DNA of 64,000 bases. Origin: Parabacteroides distasonis ATCC 8503 (GTDB lineage Bacteria; Bacteroidota; Bacteroidia; Bacteroidales; Tannerellaceae). The stretch lies in the NCBI RefSeq assembly GCF_000012845.1, contig NC_009615.1, positions 2,069,501 through 2,133,500 of the forward strand, given 5' to 3'. Numbering within the stretch: position 1 is the stretch's first letter; every line of letters begins with the position of its first letter. Positions 44,476 through 54,436 of this stretch are shown piece after piece. Made by a program: the position numbers and the translations under genes. Under the pieces are notes generated by a model. It was not told where the DNA came from. It saw only the letters and a program-made list of their open reading frames with translations, and ran no database searches.

Positions 44476-47400
44476 CTATAACGAATTATACCAATCTATC
44501 ACTTGGTCGAACTCATTCTCCAACTCTTGCGCTGGGAAATCAAGGGCGACCGGATAGATCAAACACATCCATAAGGAAGGCGAATCGGACAACTTACGGT
44601 AAAAAGAAACCGGTAAATCCGGTAAAGTCTCCGTCGGATCGGTCATCAAGACCTCAAATATCAGTTGATAGGGATGCGAGTAAATCACCCGGTAACGGTG
44701 ATGGTATTCCGGACCAGTCAAGAATGAGTATCTTGGAATGGGGCGTATATCTTGCTTTCTATCCTCCGGTTCCGTTGTTTCCGGATCGATCTCATCTTCT
44801 TCCAATAAATATTCTACTTGGCTATCCTCTGCTCCCGGGAATTCTAAGTCTGGAGTCTCTTCCATGGCCTCGATCTCCCCAAAATCCGGAAGTTCCGAGA
44901 AATGTATTCGTTGAAGCCCTGTATCCTCCTCGGAAAAACAGATAATCTCCGGGCTGAAATTCCAGTTCTGCCGAGACCACACCTCATAATCCCCGATAAA
45001 ATACACCCGCTTCTTCGCCCGGGTAACCGCCACGTTCAGGATATTGCTATTTACCCAACCTATCGCACCAGTTGAAGAAGGTTGGCATCCCAACAGGAAG
45101 ATAACCTCCTCGGCTTCTTTTCCTTGGAATTTATGGACCGTTCCGCAGTTGGCAGTCTCCCACCCCTTAAATTTACCTTTAAGCCCACTATACTCCTCCG
45201 TATTCAAGACGGCTTTAACCGCAGCCTTAATGCCTTTCACAACCGTGGTGAAGGGGGAGATCACATATAATTTCCGGGTATCCTCTTTCTCCCGGTGTTT
45301 TCCCATCCACGCCAATATCAAGCGCAAGCATACCTCGCCTTGCTCCGCCACGTAATGATCATTATTCCCTTTAGCGCTAGTACCTTTCTTACCGGGCACA
45401 TCGATCCATAAGGAATGATCTAGCAACAATTGACTTTTCTCCTCGTCTTTCACCGCATCTTTCATTCCCAGAATCATCGTATCGTCGTACGACACCCGGT
45501 TGGAGATGCTAAACATAGGATTGATACAACGACGGTGCACGACCAACGGACAGCCTACCCACGTCTCTCCAATCCAAGACCCATAACGGTTTATCAAATC
45601 GGCGAAACCTTGCACGGAATGGGATTTCGAGAGGTAAGAAGACAAGGATACGATACCACATTTCTTTTGATAGAGAGTCATCAACGTCTCATCGGTGGTG
45701 ACTACCGGTTCCACTTGTTTCGGGTCTCCCACGATGATCGCTTTCTTTGCCCGCCACAAAGCGCCTACCGCACATTGGGGAGCGGCTTGCCCGGCCTCGT
45801 CCACGATCAACAATCCCAATTGCTCCCTACCCATGTACTCCAGCATCTTCTGTACGGAAGCGAATGTGGTAGATACCACAGGCACCAAGAAAAACAAGCT
45901 ATTCAACACATGTGAGAATATCAATTCTTTCTCCTCCGGCATATATTTATTATCCCAAAAGGCCAACAGCGAATAAAGGTTGCAACGCCATTTGTAGGAA
46001 TTGATCACAAAAGAGCCATGCAGGACCAAAGCTTGATAAAATAGATCTTCCCTTGCTTTGTCGAATTCAGCGTTCTTCAAAGGATTCGAGGACTGCATCT
46101 TCTCGTCCGCCATCCTAAATACCTCTTCGTTACAAGAGACCGACCGCCGCAATCGCTCCACTATTCGATATTGCTTCAAGAACTCTTGTTGAGCGATATC
46201 GAAAGAAGGGAAACGGTTCTTAAACTCCCGCATAACCTTCTCATTGTCTCTTTTAGGACTCATCTTGGAAACAAACGGCCTTAATACCATTTCGCTGAAA
46301 GAACGGATATTATCCCCTTTTCCTAAACGGGCGGATATCAATCCCCAGGCCTGTTTCGTATGTTTTCCCGGATCGGTATTTCCATTGAGCATATTGGAAG
46401 CCAAATCTCCGAAAAATAAATCTTTACCCTCACTAAAGACTAGAGAGTGCCCGGCTTTTGACATGGCTTCAGCGGTAGGTAGTTTACTCGTCTCGGGTAA
46501 CTCGAAGGTGATATTCTCTACAGCCGTATTATTACAGGATGTCACAAGAATTCCATAATCGGCCAATCCCCGTCCCATCTGCAAACCAAATGTCTTCTGA
46601 CTTTTACCTGCCTCCAAAGACTTCACTAAAAGCGGAGTCTCTGTAAAGGCATCATCCGGCTGATTCAAATCCGCTAATAACCGGGCACGCCGTACCACGT
46701 ACTCGGCGATAATATCTTTCAGCAATGTTGTCTTACCCGTTCCCGGAGGGCCATTCACGGAGAAAATGCCACAGCCTCCCGCATTTTCTTCGGCCAACGC
46801 TATATTAATAGCCATCTGTTGCATCAACGCCGGGCTGAACTCAGAAGGCCAACGGCCCAGCGGATATCTTTCCGGACCTAACCATTTCCTATAATTCTCT
46901 ATTGAGCATATACTTTGACGGTTCCCTCCACTCATCAAAGGAGCATTTATATAGTTCACCAGTAAACGATTGGGCCTTTTATCCAGCAGACTTTTACGAA
47001 CCCTGCTTAAATCTTTCGCATAGAAGCTTATGCTTAAGTCCGTATCATCCGATTTTAGCGCACGGGCACAAACCCGCTCCAAATCATTCCTTCTAAATCC
47101 ATCATTTACGGTAAATAGACTCCGGATCCGCAGTCGATCTAGCAACTCTACCGTCTTCTGCCGCAAAAGAGAGAAGAACTCTATCCCTTCCTCATCCTCA
47201 ATTGTCATAAAGAAGTCGTTTCCATCCTCCAGTAGTTCCTCCAACCACTCCTCATCAACCTCCCGGTCATGAATTAAGCAGCTGATCGCCCAGATATAAG
47301 GCGAAAGTTGGAACGAGCCTTCTATGTACTCTCCGGACGGGGATAAATCAATCGTATAGAGCACGCTTACAGATTTATTCTTCTCCAACAGCTTACGAAA

Positions 47401-47715
47401 ACGCTCATTATCCTTATCCGCCGGAATCAAACGATATAGCTCGGACAAAAGATCATATTTAGGAACACCTCCCACATACAGACGGAAGCTATCCGCATCC
47501 CTGTATGGAGCATATATGAAATACTTCAACTCATCCTCCGATCTCACATATCTTACCCGTACCTCATCCTCCGGTAAACCAGATTTAGAAGCCTGAGGGA
47601 ATGACAGCTCTTGAAAATATTCCAACACTTCCCAGTAAGCCAGAATACTAGTTGTTGTATCATGGGTACGATTCGAGACAAAGCCCAATAGCGTTTTTAA
47701 GTAAGTTAAGTCCAT
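44476..47715 (-). CDS. Large Upf1/Dna2-like superfamily 1 helicase
   Basis: The 1079-aa protein is a cytoplasmic SF1B-type ATPase. Walker A is GPPGTGKTTLLKDI (around residue 320), followed by a large helical insert of about 280 residues, Walker B LLIVDEAGQAAPQ, motif III VGDPKQVEPV, motif V GTVHKFQGKEAEEV and motif VI NVAVTRAKKRVYFIGD. The about 310-residue N-terminal domain and the C-terminal acidic segment are unassigned. The protein is likely a DNA or RNA helicase. Similar large helicases occur both as housekeeping and as phage-defence genes; no defence partner is next to it here. Confidence 0.88.
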   Translation of the reverse strand: MDLTYLKTLLGFVSNRTHDTTTSILAYWEVLEYFQELSFPQASKSGLPEDEVRVRYVRSEDELKYFIYAPYRDADSFRLYVGGVPKYDLLSELYRLIPADKDNERFRKLLEKNKSVSVLYTIDLSPSGEYIEGSFQLSPYIWAISCLIHDREVDEEWLEELLEDGNDFFMTIEDEEGIEFFSLLRQKTVELLDRLRIRSLFTVNDGFRRNDLERVCARALKSDDTDLSISFYAKDLSRVRKSLLDKRPNRLLVNYINAPLMSGGNRQSICSIENYRKWLGPERYPLGRWPSEFSPALMQQMAINIALAEENAGGCGIFSVNGPPGTGKTTLLKDIIAEYVVRRARLLADLNQPDDAFTETPLLVKSLEAGKSQKTFGLQMGRGLADYGILVTSCNNTAVENITFELPETSKLPTAEAMSKAGHSLVFSEGKDLFFGDLASNMLNGNTDPGKHTKQAWGLISARLGKGDNIRSFSEMVLRPFVSKMSPKRDNEKVMREFKNRFPSFDIAQQEFLKQYRIVERLRRSVSCNEEVFRMADEKMQSSNPLKNAEFDKAREDLFYQALVLHGSFVINSYKWRCNLYSLLAFWDNKYMPEEKELIFSHVLNSLFFLVPVVSTTFASVQKMLEYMGREQLGLLIVDEAGQAAPQCAVGALWRAKKAIIVGDPKQVEPVVTTDETLMTLYQKKCGIVSLSSYLSKSHSVQGFADLINRYGSWIGETWVGCPLVVHRRCINPMFSISNRVSYDDTMILGMKDAVKDEEKSQLLLDHSLWIDVPGKKGTSAKGNNDHYVAEQGEVCLRLILAWMGKHREKEDTRKLYVISPFTTVVKGIKAAVKAVLNTEEYSGLKGKFKGWETANCGTVHKFQGKEAEEVIFLLGCQPSSTGAIGWVNSNILNVAVTRAKKRVYFIGDYEVWSRQNWNFSPEIICFSEEDTGLQRIHFSELPDFGEIEAMEETPDLEFPGAEDSQVEYLLEEDEIDPETTEPEDRKQDIRPIPRYSFLTGPEYHHRYRVIYSHPYQLIFEVLMTDPTETLPDLPVSFYRKLSDSPSLWMCLIYPVALDFPAQELENEFDQVIDWYNSL

Positions 47716-47799
47716 GCTTTAAAAAACCTTAGTTTACACGAAAGCGCTCAGTTAGCCGCTTTGTTAGATTAATGATCGTAAATGTAAGCTATTTCGAAG

Positions 47800-47807
47800 T
47801 ATATTTG
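47800..47807 (+). promoter_or_regulatory. Candidate -7 box of metF
   Basis: TATATTTG matches the consensus and lies 28 bp before the ATG at 47836. Confidence 0.55.
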
Positions 47808-47835
47808 CTACATTCGCGTCAAAAATAATTAAAAT

Positions 47836-48789
47836 ATGAAAGTCATTGATCTGATAAGGAATAGTAAGAGTACCGCTTTTTCTTTCGAGATATTACCGCC
47901 GCTGAAAGGTAACAGTATCCAGAAGGTATATAATGTGATTGACAAGTTGAAGGAATTCGACCCTAAATACATAAATATCACCTCCCATCATAGCGAGTTC
48001 GTCTATAAAACCTTACCAGACGGAAGTTTCCAGAAAGTAAACATCCGTAAACGTCCGGGCTCCGTAGCGATCGCTTCGGCTATCCAGAATAAATACGGTA
48101 TTCCTGCCGTACCCCATATTATATGTAAAGGCTTTACGAAAGACGAGACGGAATACGCTTTGATCGATTTGAACTTCCTTGGCGTAAACAACCTCTTAAT
48201 ATTAAGGGGAGATATAAAGACCTTAGAGGCCTCCCAGCAAAAACCGGAGTTATATCACGACCACGCAACTGATTTACAACAGCAGGTAAATCATTTCAAC
48301 GAAGGTATTGCGTTAGACGGTTCCAAGATAGACGGTATAGAGACTCCCTTCTCGTACGGCATGGCTTGCTATCCGGAGAAACACGAGGAAGCACCCAATA
48401 TGGAATCCGATATCTATTACTTAAAGGAGAAAGTAAAAAATGGCGCTGAATATCTGGTAACCCAGATGTTTTTCGATAATGACAAGTACTATGCGTTCGT
48501 GGATCGTTGCCGTGCGGAAGGTATCACGGTTCCCATCATCCCCGGTATCAAACCGATCGTTTTCAAGAACCAATTAACGGTTCTTCCGAAGATATTCCGT
48601 GCGGATATCCCAGAGCCTTTCGCGACAGAATTACGTAAATGTAAAGATGATGCGGAAGCGAAAGAGGTGGGTGTGGAATGGTGTATACAGCAGTGCAAGG
48701 ATCTGATCGCTCATGGCGTACCGAGCTTACATTTCTACACAATGATGGCCTCGGATAGCGTTTACAAAATAGCAAAAGAAATTTATTGA
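47836..48789 (+). CDS. metF: Methylenetetrahydrofolate reductase
   Basis: MetF reduces 5,10-methylene-THF to 5-methyl-THF for methionine synthesis, using FAD. The 317-aa TIM-barrel protein starts with the family's SFEILPPLKG strand (catalytic Glu) and contains LRGDIKT, SYGMACYPEKHEEAP and GAEYLVTQMFFDNDKYYAF, typical FAD- and folate-contact regions. It is monocistronic, with its own promoter. Confidence 0.94.
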   Translation: MKVIDLIRNSKSTAFSFEILPPLKGNSIQKVYNVIDKLKEFDPKYINITSHHSEFVYKTLPDGSFQKVNIRKRPGSVAIASAIQNKYGIPAVPHIICKGFTKDETEYALIDLNFLGVNNLLILRGDIKTLEASQQKPELYHDHATDLQQQVNHFNEGIALDGSKIDGIETPFSYGMACYPEKHEEAPNMESDIYYLKEKVKNGAEYLVTQMFFDNDKYYAFVDRCRAEGITVPIIPGIKPIVFKNQLTVLPKIFRADIPEPFATELRKCKDDAEAKEVGVEWCIQQCKDLIAHGVPSLHFYTMMASDSVYKIAKEIY

Positions 48790-48885
48790 GATACAATAGG
48801 GGTTTTTCCACGCTGAGTTGTCTAATAGAAGTACACGATTGAACAATCATGTACTAAGTATGGTTATTTTTAAAATTCTAAGGTA

Positions 48886-48987
48886 ATGAAATACATATTC
48901 TTTATTGGACTTGACTTGTTATTGTATCCGTTTTTAGTTTTACTCTATATATGTCAATTGATATTTACAAAACCCCGCACCTTTTGA
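48886..48987 (+). CDS. Possible 33-aa membrane peptide
   Basis: In the 254-bp gap between metF and holB, a short frame reads MKYIFFIGLDLLLYPFLVLL followed by YICQLIFTKPRTF. It is almost entirely hydrophobic with a basic tail. There is no clear promoter and the local DNA is A/T-rich, so this may be chance. The rest of the gap holds nothing recognisable. Confidence 0.25.
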   Translation: MKYIFFIGLDLLLYPFLVLLYICQLIFTKPRTF

Positions 48988-49043
48988 TATCTGAATACTT
49001 TTCCGTAACTTCGTTCCTTATTCTATAGAAAAGGAAATATCTC

Positions 49044-50168
49044 ATGTATTTTAAAGATATCATCGGGCAAGAGGAAGTAAAGGAACGGTTGAGGCAATCG
49101 ACTCGGACAGGGATCGTACCCCATGCGCAGTTATTCACGGAGCAAGGGGGGGCCGGGGCGTTTCCGCTGGCTTTGGCTTACGCCCGTTATCTGAATTGTA
49201 CGAACCGGACGGAGACGGACGCTTGCGGACGTTGCCCGTCATGCCTTAAATATGACGAATTGGCACATCCCGATTTGCATTTCGTATTCCCAATCGTAGC
49301 CAAGAAAGAGAAAAAGAAAGAGGTCTGCGATGATTATCTCAGTGAATGGCGTGGGTTCCTCAAAGAACATCCCTATTTCAATATGGATGAATGGCTGGAT
49401 TATATCGAGGCCGGAAACTCACAAGCGATCATCTATTCCAAGGAAAGCGATGAGATTATCCATAAACTGAGCCTAAAGATTTATGAGGCGGAATATCGTA
49501 TCCTGATGGTTTGGTTGCCGGAGAAACTACATCCTACTTGCGCCAACAAGCTTCTGAAAATCATAGAGGAGCCTCCTATGAAAACGGTTATCCTTATGGT
49601 ATCCGAGACACCGGACCTTATCCTCGGGACCATCCAATCCCGTGCGCAACGCATCCACATCCGTCCCATTGAGACCGATGCGATCATGAATGCCATGGTA
49701 TCCCGTTTCGGGCTTTCGCCCGACGACGCTAAACACGTCGCTCACCTCTCCTCCGGAAGTTTTATCAAGGCGATGGAGGCGATTAGCTTGGGCGAGGAAA
49801 ATAAATTCTTTCTGGAGCAATTCAAGGCCATGATGCGAAACTCATGGGCACGAAACGTAAAAGGCATGAAAGCGATGGCGGACGTCATGGCAGGGATCGG
49901 ACGGGAACGACAAAAAAACTTCCTCTCCTATTGTCAGCATTTGATCCGGGAGAACTTCATGTACCGGTTCCAATCGCCGGAACTTAATTATATGAATCTG
50001 GACGAGGCTAGCTTCTCCGTTAAGTTCTCCCCTTTCGTCAACGAGCGAAACGTGATCGATTTGATGGAAGAATTGGCGAAAGCGGAACGCCATATCACAC
50101 AGAACGTGAATGCCAAGATGGTCTTTTTTGATTTATCCTTACGAATTACCGTACTAATCAAAAGATAA
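49044..50168 (+). CDS. holB: DNA polymerase III delta-prime subunit
   Basis: Delta' is part of the clamp loader at the replication fork. The 374-aa protein begins FKDIIGQEEVKERL and has a degenerate P-loop (GGAGAFPLALAYA in place of GxxGxGKT), as in other delta' proteins. The zinc module (CTNRTETDACGRCPSC) and the sensor region LLKIIEEPP...SRAQRI are present. About 35 charged residues after the zinc module are longer than in E. coli HolB. It converges on the MATE gene with a gap of only 4 bp. Confidence 0.9.
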   Translation: MYFKDIIGQEEVKERLRQSTRTGIVPHAQLFTEQGGAGAFPLALAYARYLNCTNRTETDACGRCPSCLKYDELAHPDLHFVFPIVAKKEKKKEVCDDYLSEWRGFLKEHPYFNMDEWLDYIEAGNSQAIIYSKESDEIIHKLSLKIYEAEYRILMVWLPEKLHPTCANKLLKIIEEPPMKTVILMVSETPDLILGTIQSRAQRIHIRPIETDAIMNAMVSRFGLSPDDAKHVAHLSSGSFIKAMEAISLGEENKFFLEQFKAMMRNSWARNVKGMKAMADVMAGIGRERQKNFLSYCQHLIRENFMYRFQSPELNYMNLDEASFSVKFSPFVNERNVIDLMEELAKAERHITQNVNAKMVFFDLSLRITVLIKR

Positions 50169-50172
50169 GTCT

Positions 50173-51495
50173 TCAGATTTTCTTGTTACGCCAATTTCCT
50201 TTCCATAGATAGAAGAAAGAAGAAAGGATCATGATATTATATACATACTCCGTAGTCCAGCAAACCGCCACGTCCGCACGCAACCATACGGCGACATACA
50301 ATATATATAATACGTACACGAATATGCTAGCCATATCGATTTCCAGCGCACGGCGGGTATTGCCTGTCCCCGATACGCTAAAGAAATAAATAAAACCGGG
50401 AACGGCGAAAAGATAAGAGGACAGCATCACCCACAGCGAGGGGATCGAGCTAGCGATCAGATCCGGGTTATCCGTATAAATACGCAATACGGTAGACGGG
50501 AACATAGCGATCAAGATACCGATCGGTAGCACGAACGCATAGCATAGCCCGATCATCCTCCGGCAAAGCGGAAGCACCCGGTCCGACTCCCCGGCGCCGA
50601 TCAAGTTACTTACCAGCGAGCTGTTCGTGGAGGCGAAAGCATTCACGAACATAAACAGGAACGAGGAGATGCTACGTACCACATTCGTAATCGCCAACGG
50701 CCGCTCGCCCAGATGCTCCATAGCGATGAAGAAGATAAACCATCCCCCAAAAGCGATCCCATGCTGGATCATCACCCAGATAGAGACACTCAGTATTTGT
50801 CCCAGCATCCTAAAATCCACTCTCGTAAAACGGAACAGACCATATTTTTTATAATCTATCTTCTTCCAAGTATAAATCACGAAGAACAATACGGAAACAG
50901 CTTCCGAGATCGAGGAAGCGATAGCGGCACCCGCTATCCCCAAAGCGGGGAACCCGAACTTACCGAATATCAAGATATAGTTCAAGACCACGTTGGTAAG
51001 CACCATCACCACCGAATTGGCCGTCAAGATCTTCGTATTCGTCGTACTCACGTAAAACGCACGGAACATCACCGCTATAAAAGAGAAGAAGAACCCGTAC
51101 ACCCGCCAGTCCAGATAGCTCATCGTCGCCCGATACACCTCTTCTGAGCCGATCATCCGGTGGAGCAGATAGGGCGTAAGCAGATTAGAGGCCGTAAACA
51201 ACACCGCCGCCAGCAGAAAAAGGAATAGCCCGCCTTGCGTGAAAACCTCGCCGATCCGCTTATACTCCCCCTCACCATTACGACGTGCCATCAGCACCTG
51301 AGCTCCTACACTGAAACCAAAGCCCAGCATATAAATCACGAGATAATAGACTCCTGCCAAGGCGGAGGCACCTAGCTCAACCTCGCCGACACGTCCCAGA
51401 TAAGCGGTGTCCGTCAATCCGATCATATGCTCCATGAGCAAGCTGATTAATACCGGATACGTGATCTTTAGAATTTGTTTGTTCGTATATCGCAT
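50173..51495 (-). CDS. MATE-family multidrug/metabolite efflux transporter
   Basis: A 440-aa inner-membrane MATE protein with about 12 hydrophobic segments in two similar halves, the first beginning ILKITYPVLISLLMEHMIGLTDTAYLG. These pumps exchange Na+ or H+ for cationic compounds; the substrate is unknown. The frame is open to 51546, but a TACCTTTG box at 51520-51527 with TTG at 51548-51550 lies inside that extension, so the ATG at 51495 (MRYTNKQ) is the start. Confidence 0.9.
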   Translation of the reverse strand: MRYTNKQILKITYPVLISLLMEHMIGLTDTAYLGRVGEVELGASALAGVYYLVIYMLGFGFSVGAQVLMARRNGEGEYKRIGEVFTQGGLFLFLLAAVLFTASNLLTPYLLHRMIGSEEVYRATMSYLDWRVYGFFFSFIAVMFRAFYVSTTNTKILTANSVVMVLTNVVLNYILIFGKFGFPALGIAGAAIASSISEAVSVLFFVIYTWKKIDYKKYGLFRFTRVDFRMLGQILSVSIWVMIQHGIAFGGWFIFFIAMEHLGERPLAITNVVRSISSFLFMFVNAFASTNSSLVSNLIGAGESDRVLPLCRRMIGLCYAFVLPIGILIAMFPSTVLRIYTDNPDLIASSIPSLWVMLSSYLFAVPGFIYFFSVSGTGNTRRALEIDMASIFVYVLYILYVAVWLRADVAVCWTTEYVYNIMILSSFFYLWKGNWRNKKI

Positions 51496-51519
51496 GATGA
51501 ATCTTAAATAAAAGGGAGG

Positions 51520-51550
51520 CAAAGGTAGTAATAAGATGCCAGTCACACAA
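51520..51550 (-). promoter_or_regulatory. Promoter of the MATE transporter gene
   Basis: On the minus strand TTG (51548-51550) and TACCTTTG (51520-51527) are 20 bp apart. The start site would be about 18 nt before the ATG at 51495. Confidence 0.6.
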
Positions 51551-51603
51551 TATTACCCCATGCGATCCGTTTCTTATCATATTACATTATTATACGAAGA
51601 GAT

Positions 51604-52602
51604 ATGGTTACAAAACTCATCATGGCCTGCATTTTGTCCGCTACGCTATTGAGCTGCAACGGGCAAAACACAAATACGATCAACTACGCTACCGTCGAAC
51701 CCCTGCATATCAATCGTTTTGACAAGGATTTATTCCGGCTGATCGATACGGGAGATACCACCTTGCAACCCGAACTAATCAAACAATACCCGGAAATGCT
51801 GGATATCATCGGGAAAGGCATATTAAACCTGCAAACCATCGAGACTCCCGGCTTCTTCGAGAAAATGCGGAATTATTACTCGGAGCCTACCTTGAAAGGC
51901 TTGTATCGTGACGCTATCACCCAATATGATTCCGTGGAGGATATCGAGAAATCCTTGGGGTACGGATTCGCCTATCTAAAGGAGAATTTCCCCTCGATGC
52001 AGATCCCTGCTATCTATATGCATGTATCTGGTTTCAACCAGAACGTATTGGTAGGCGATAGCCTGCTTTCCCTTTCCATCGATAAGTATATGGGAAAGGA
52101 CTATCCCTTGTATCAGGATTTCTTCTATGACTCCCAGAAATTGAAAATGCAACGTGGACTTGTAGTCCCGGATTATCTGGCGGGTTGGCTCATGTCCGAA
52201 TATCCTTTCGCAGGAAAAGAGAACGTATTGCTGGACCGGATGATTTACGAGGGAAAAATCAAATACCTGCTCTCGCAAGCCTTAGGCGTTCCCGATGCCG
52301 CCGAGCTAATGGGATACACCGAACAGGCCTACAACTGGTGCAAGGACAACGAAGGAACAATCTGGAAAGCAATCATCGAGCGCAAGCATCTTTATACCCC
52401 GGATCAACTGACGACTTCCCAATATTTCGAGGATACCCCGACCATTTTCCCCGGGAACGACGCTCCCGGGAATATCGGGACTTGGATAGGCTGGCAGATC
52501 ATCAACCAGTACATAAAGGAGACGGGATCTACCCCGGAGGCGTTGATGCAAAACAACGACGCCCAAGAAATCCTAACCGCCTCAAAGTACAAACCCCTAT
52601 AA
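51604..52602 (+). CDS. gldB: GldB-family lipoprotein
   Basis: A 332-aa lipoprotein (lipobox ATLLSC, about Cys 18) that matches GldB, known from Flavobacterium gliding motility and type IX secretion but also conserved in non-gliding gut Bacteroidales. Typical blocks are HINRFDKDLFRLI, FAYLKENFPSMQIPAIY and the C-terminal GNIGTWIGWQIINQYI. Its role in non-gliding species is not known. It is divergent from the MATE gene. Confidence 0.85.
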   Translation: MVTKLIMACILSATLLSCNGQNTNTINYATVEPLHINRFDKDLFRLIDTGDTTLQPELIKQYPEMLDIIGKGILNLQTIETPGFFEKMRNYYSEPTLKGLYRDAITQYDSVEDIEKSLGYGFAYLKENFPSMQIPAIYMHVSGFNQNVLVGDSLLSLSIDKYMGKDYPLYQDFFYDSQKLKMQRGLVVPDYLAGWLMSEYPFAGKENVLLDRMIYEGKIKYLLSQALGVPDAAELMGYTEQAYNWCKDNEGTIWKAIIERKHLYTPDQLTTSQYFEDTPTIFPGNDAPGNIGTWIGWQIINQYIKETGSTPEALMQNNDAQEILTASKYKPL

Positions 52603-52783
52603 ACAGGAAAACCGCCCTATTCTCACGAACAAGACGGATAACCTAATCTAACTTAATTCTAATACCATGAAAAACACTATATCTTAATAACAAGGCTTTT
52701 AAAAAAAGGTTCAATGGAATGAGATTTTAAACCTCTTATTTACCTTGGTTGTTGTAACAGGAAACGAAAACAAGGTGAGTCCG

Positions 52784-54355
52784 ATGGATAATGATCTCTT
52801 AGATATAACAAAATTGAGGCGCTGGCGGATCTGGAAATTGAAACTTATTGACGCCAGGCTTTATTTTGTAAGCATTTTCGTGGGATTGCTGACCGGGTTG
52901 GTAGCGGTACCTTATCACTATCTGCTCCAGCAGTTATTCAATAGCCGGAAACTTTTTTTCGACGGTCATTACCCTTGGTATTTCCATGTCTTGTTCTTCT
53001 TCACGCTATGGGGTATATTGCTTTGTGTGAATTGGATGGTCAAGAAGATGCCGCTGATTACCGGTGGGGGCATTCCCCAGACACGGGCGGTTATCAATGG
53101 CAGGATCACTTATAAGAACCCGTTGACACAATTAATCGCCAAGTTCACGGGAGGGATATTAGCAATCAGCGCCGGCCTGTCCCTTGGTCGTGAGGGGCCG
53201 TGCGTACAGATCGGATCTTACGTGGGGAATATCATTTCCAAATGGGGACACGTATTGGCTGGAGAGCGCAAGCAACTTTTGGCCGCCGGCGCAGGTGCCG
53301 GATTGGCCGCCGCTTTCGCCGCTCCCCTCGCTTCCTCACTTTTGGTGATCGAGTCCATCGAACGGTTCGACGCTCCCAAGACCGCCATTACCACCTTGCT
53401 GGCAGGGGTCGTGGCGGGAGGCGTAGCGAGCTTGATTTTTCCCTTCAACCCCTACTCGCAGATTAGCGCTATTGCCCCGCAGGCTACTTTTATAGATCAA
53501 CTGAAGTTGTTCTTATTTCTGGCCGTGGTTATTTCCGTCTTCGGGAAAATTTACTCGATGTTTACCCTTTGGTGCAAGGATTTCTTTACCAGACTGAAGC
53601 ATCCTCCTTATATGAAGATGTTGTACCTGCTTATCATAGCGTATACGATCTCATTGACGGAGATCGACTTGACAGGAGGAGGCGAGCAATTCCTTATCAT
53701 GCAAGCGATGCATGGATATCACCCCGTTTTATGGATAGCGGCGATGATGCTCATCCACTTGATATTCACGTCTCTCTCTTTCTCCTCCGGACTGCCGGGA
53801 GGGAATTTCATCCCTACACTAGTTACCGGGGGATTGTTCGGGCAGATCATCGCCTTATTATTGGTGAAGTATGGTTTCATTGAGACGGAGAGCATCAGCT
53901 ATATCATGTTAATCAGCATGGTAGGTTTCTTGGTGGCGGTAGTCCGGACACCACTGACGGGTATCGTCTTGATTACGGAGATAACCGGGCATCTGGATGT
54001 ATTCTACCCCTCTATCATTGTCGGCGGGCTTACGTATTACTTCACGGAAATGCTACAGATAAAGCCCTTTAACGTGGTTCTCTATGACGAGATGATCTCG
54101 ACTCCAGCCTTCCGTGCCGAAGGGCGTTCCAGCCTGTTCGTCGAGATCATGACAGGTGCCTATTTCGACGGGAAGGAGGTAGATCACCTCACCCTCCCCC
54201 AACGTTGTATCATCAAGACTATTCACCGGGATCGCAAGGACTTGGCTCCTGCTGGACAGACCCTTATCCCCGGCGATCAGGTAGAGATCGAGATCGATTC
54301 GCAGGATATCGAGAAGCTGTATGAGCCGCTGGTTAGCATGGCGAACATCTATTAA
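52784..54355 (+). CDS. ClC-family chloride channel/antiporter with C-terminal TrkA_C domain
   Basis: A 523-aa ClC protein that moves chloride or other anions across the inner membrane. The selectivity-filter segments are GGGIPQT (variant of GSGIP), SLGREGPCVQIG with the gating Glu, and SSGLPGGNFIPTL. The C-terminal about 80 residues (FVEIMTGAYFDGKEV... to EKLYEPL) form a TrkA_C/RCK_C regulatory domain. The frame can be read from a TTG at 52745, but MDNDLLDITK at 52784 is the first ATG and the better start. It converges on the porin gene, with a hairpin between. Confidence 0.9.
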   Translation: MDNDLLDITKLRRWRIWKLKLIDARLYFVSIFVGLLTGLVAVPYHYLLQQLFNSRKLFFDGHYPWYFHVLFFFTLWGILLCVNWMVKKMPLITGGGIPQTRAVINGRITYKNPLTQLIAKFTGGILAISAGLSLGREGPCVQIGSYVGNIISKWGHVLAGERKQLLAAGAGAGLAAAFAAPLASSLLVIESIERFDAPKTAITTLLAGVVAGGVASLIFPFNPYSQISAIAPQATFIDQLKLFLFLAVVISVFGKIYSMFTLWCKDFFTRLKHPPYMKMLYLLIIAYTISLTEIDLTGGGEQFLIMQAMHGYHPVLWIAAMMLIHLIFTSLSFSSGLPGGNFIPTLVTGGLFGQIIALLLVKYGFIETESISYIMLISMVGFLVAVVRTPLTGIVLITEITGHLDVFYPSIIVGGLTYYFTEMLQIKPFNVVLYDEMISTPAFRAEGRSSLFVEIMTGAYFDGKEVDHLTLPQRCIIKTIHRDRKDLAPAGQTLIPGDQVEIEIDSQDIEKLYEPLVSMANIY

Positions 54356-54386
54356 TCGCTGATCTGCCAATCGCCTCGAAAAGAAA

Positions 54387-54415
54387 TGCCACACCAAGAA
54401 TCCCCCGGTGTGGCA
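54387..54415. terminator. Bidirectional terminator between ClC and DcaP genes
   Basis: TGCCACACC (54387-54395) and GGTGTGGCA (54407-54415) form a perfect 9-bp stem in an 80-bp convergent gap. T-rich sequence follows on the minus strand and a shorter one on the plus strand. Confidence 0.75.
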
Positions 54416-54436
54416 CATTTACAAAACGCTACATTA

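Noticed and set aside
44476..47715. Defence island around the AAA ATPase and helicase
   Set aside because: ilvE, metF and nifJ surround them and no nuclease, methylase, toxin or phage gene is present.
52745..52783. Upstream TTG start for the ClC channel
   Set aside because: It adds 13 untypical residues; the ATG at 52784 is closer to the family start.
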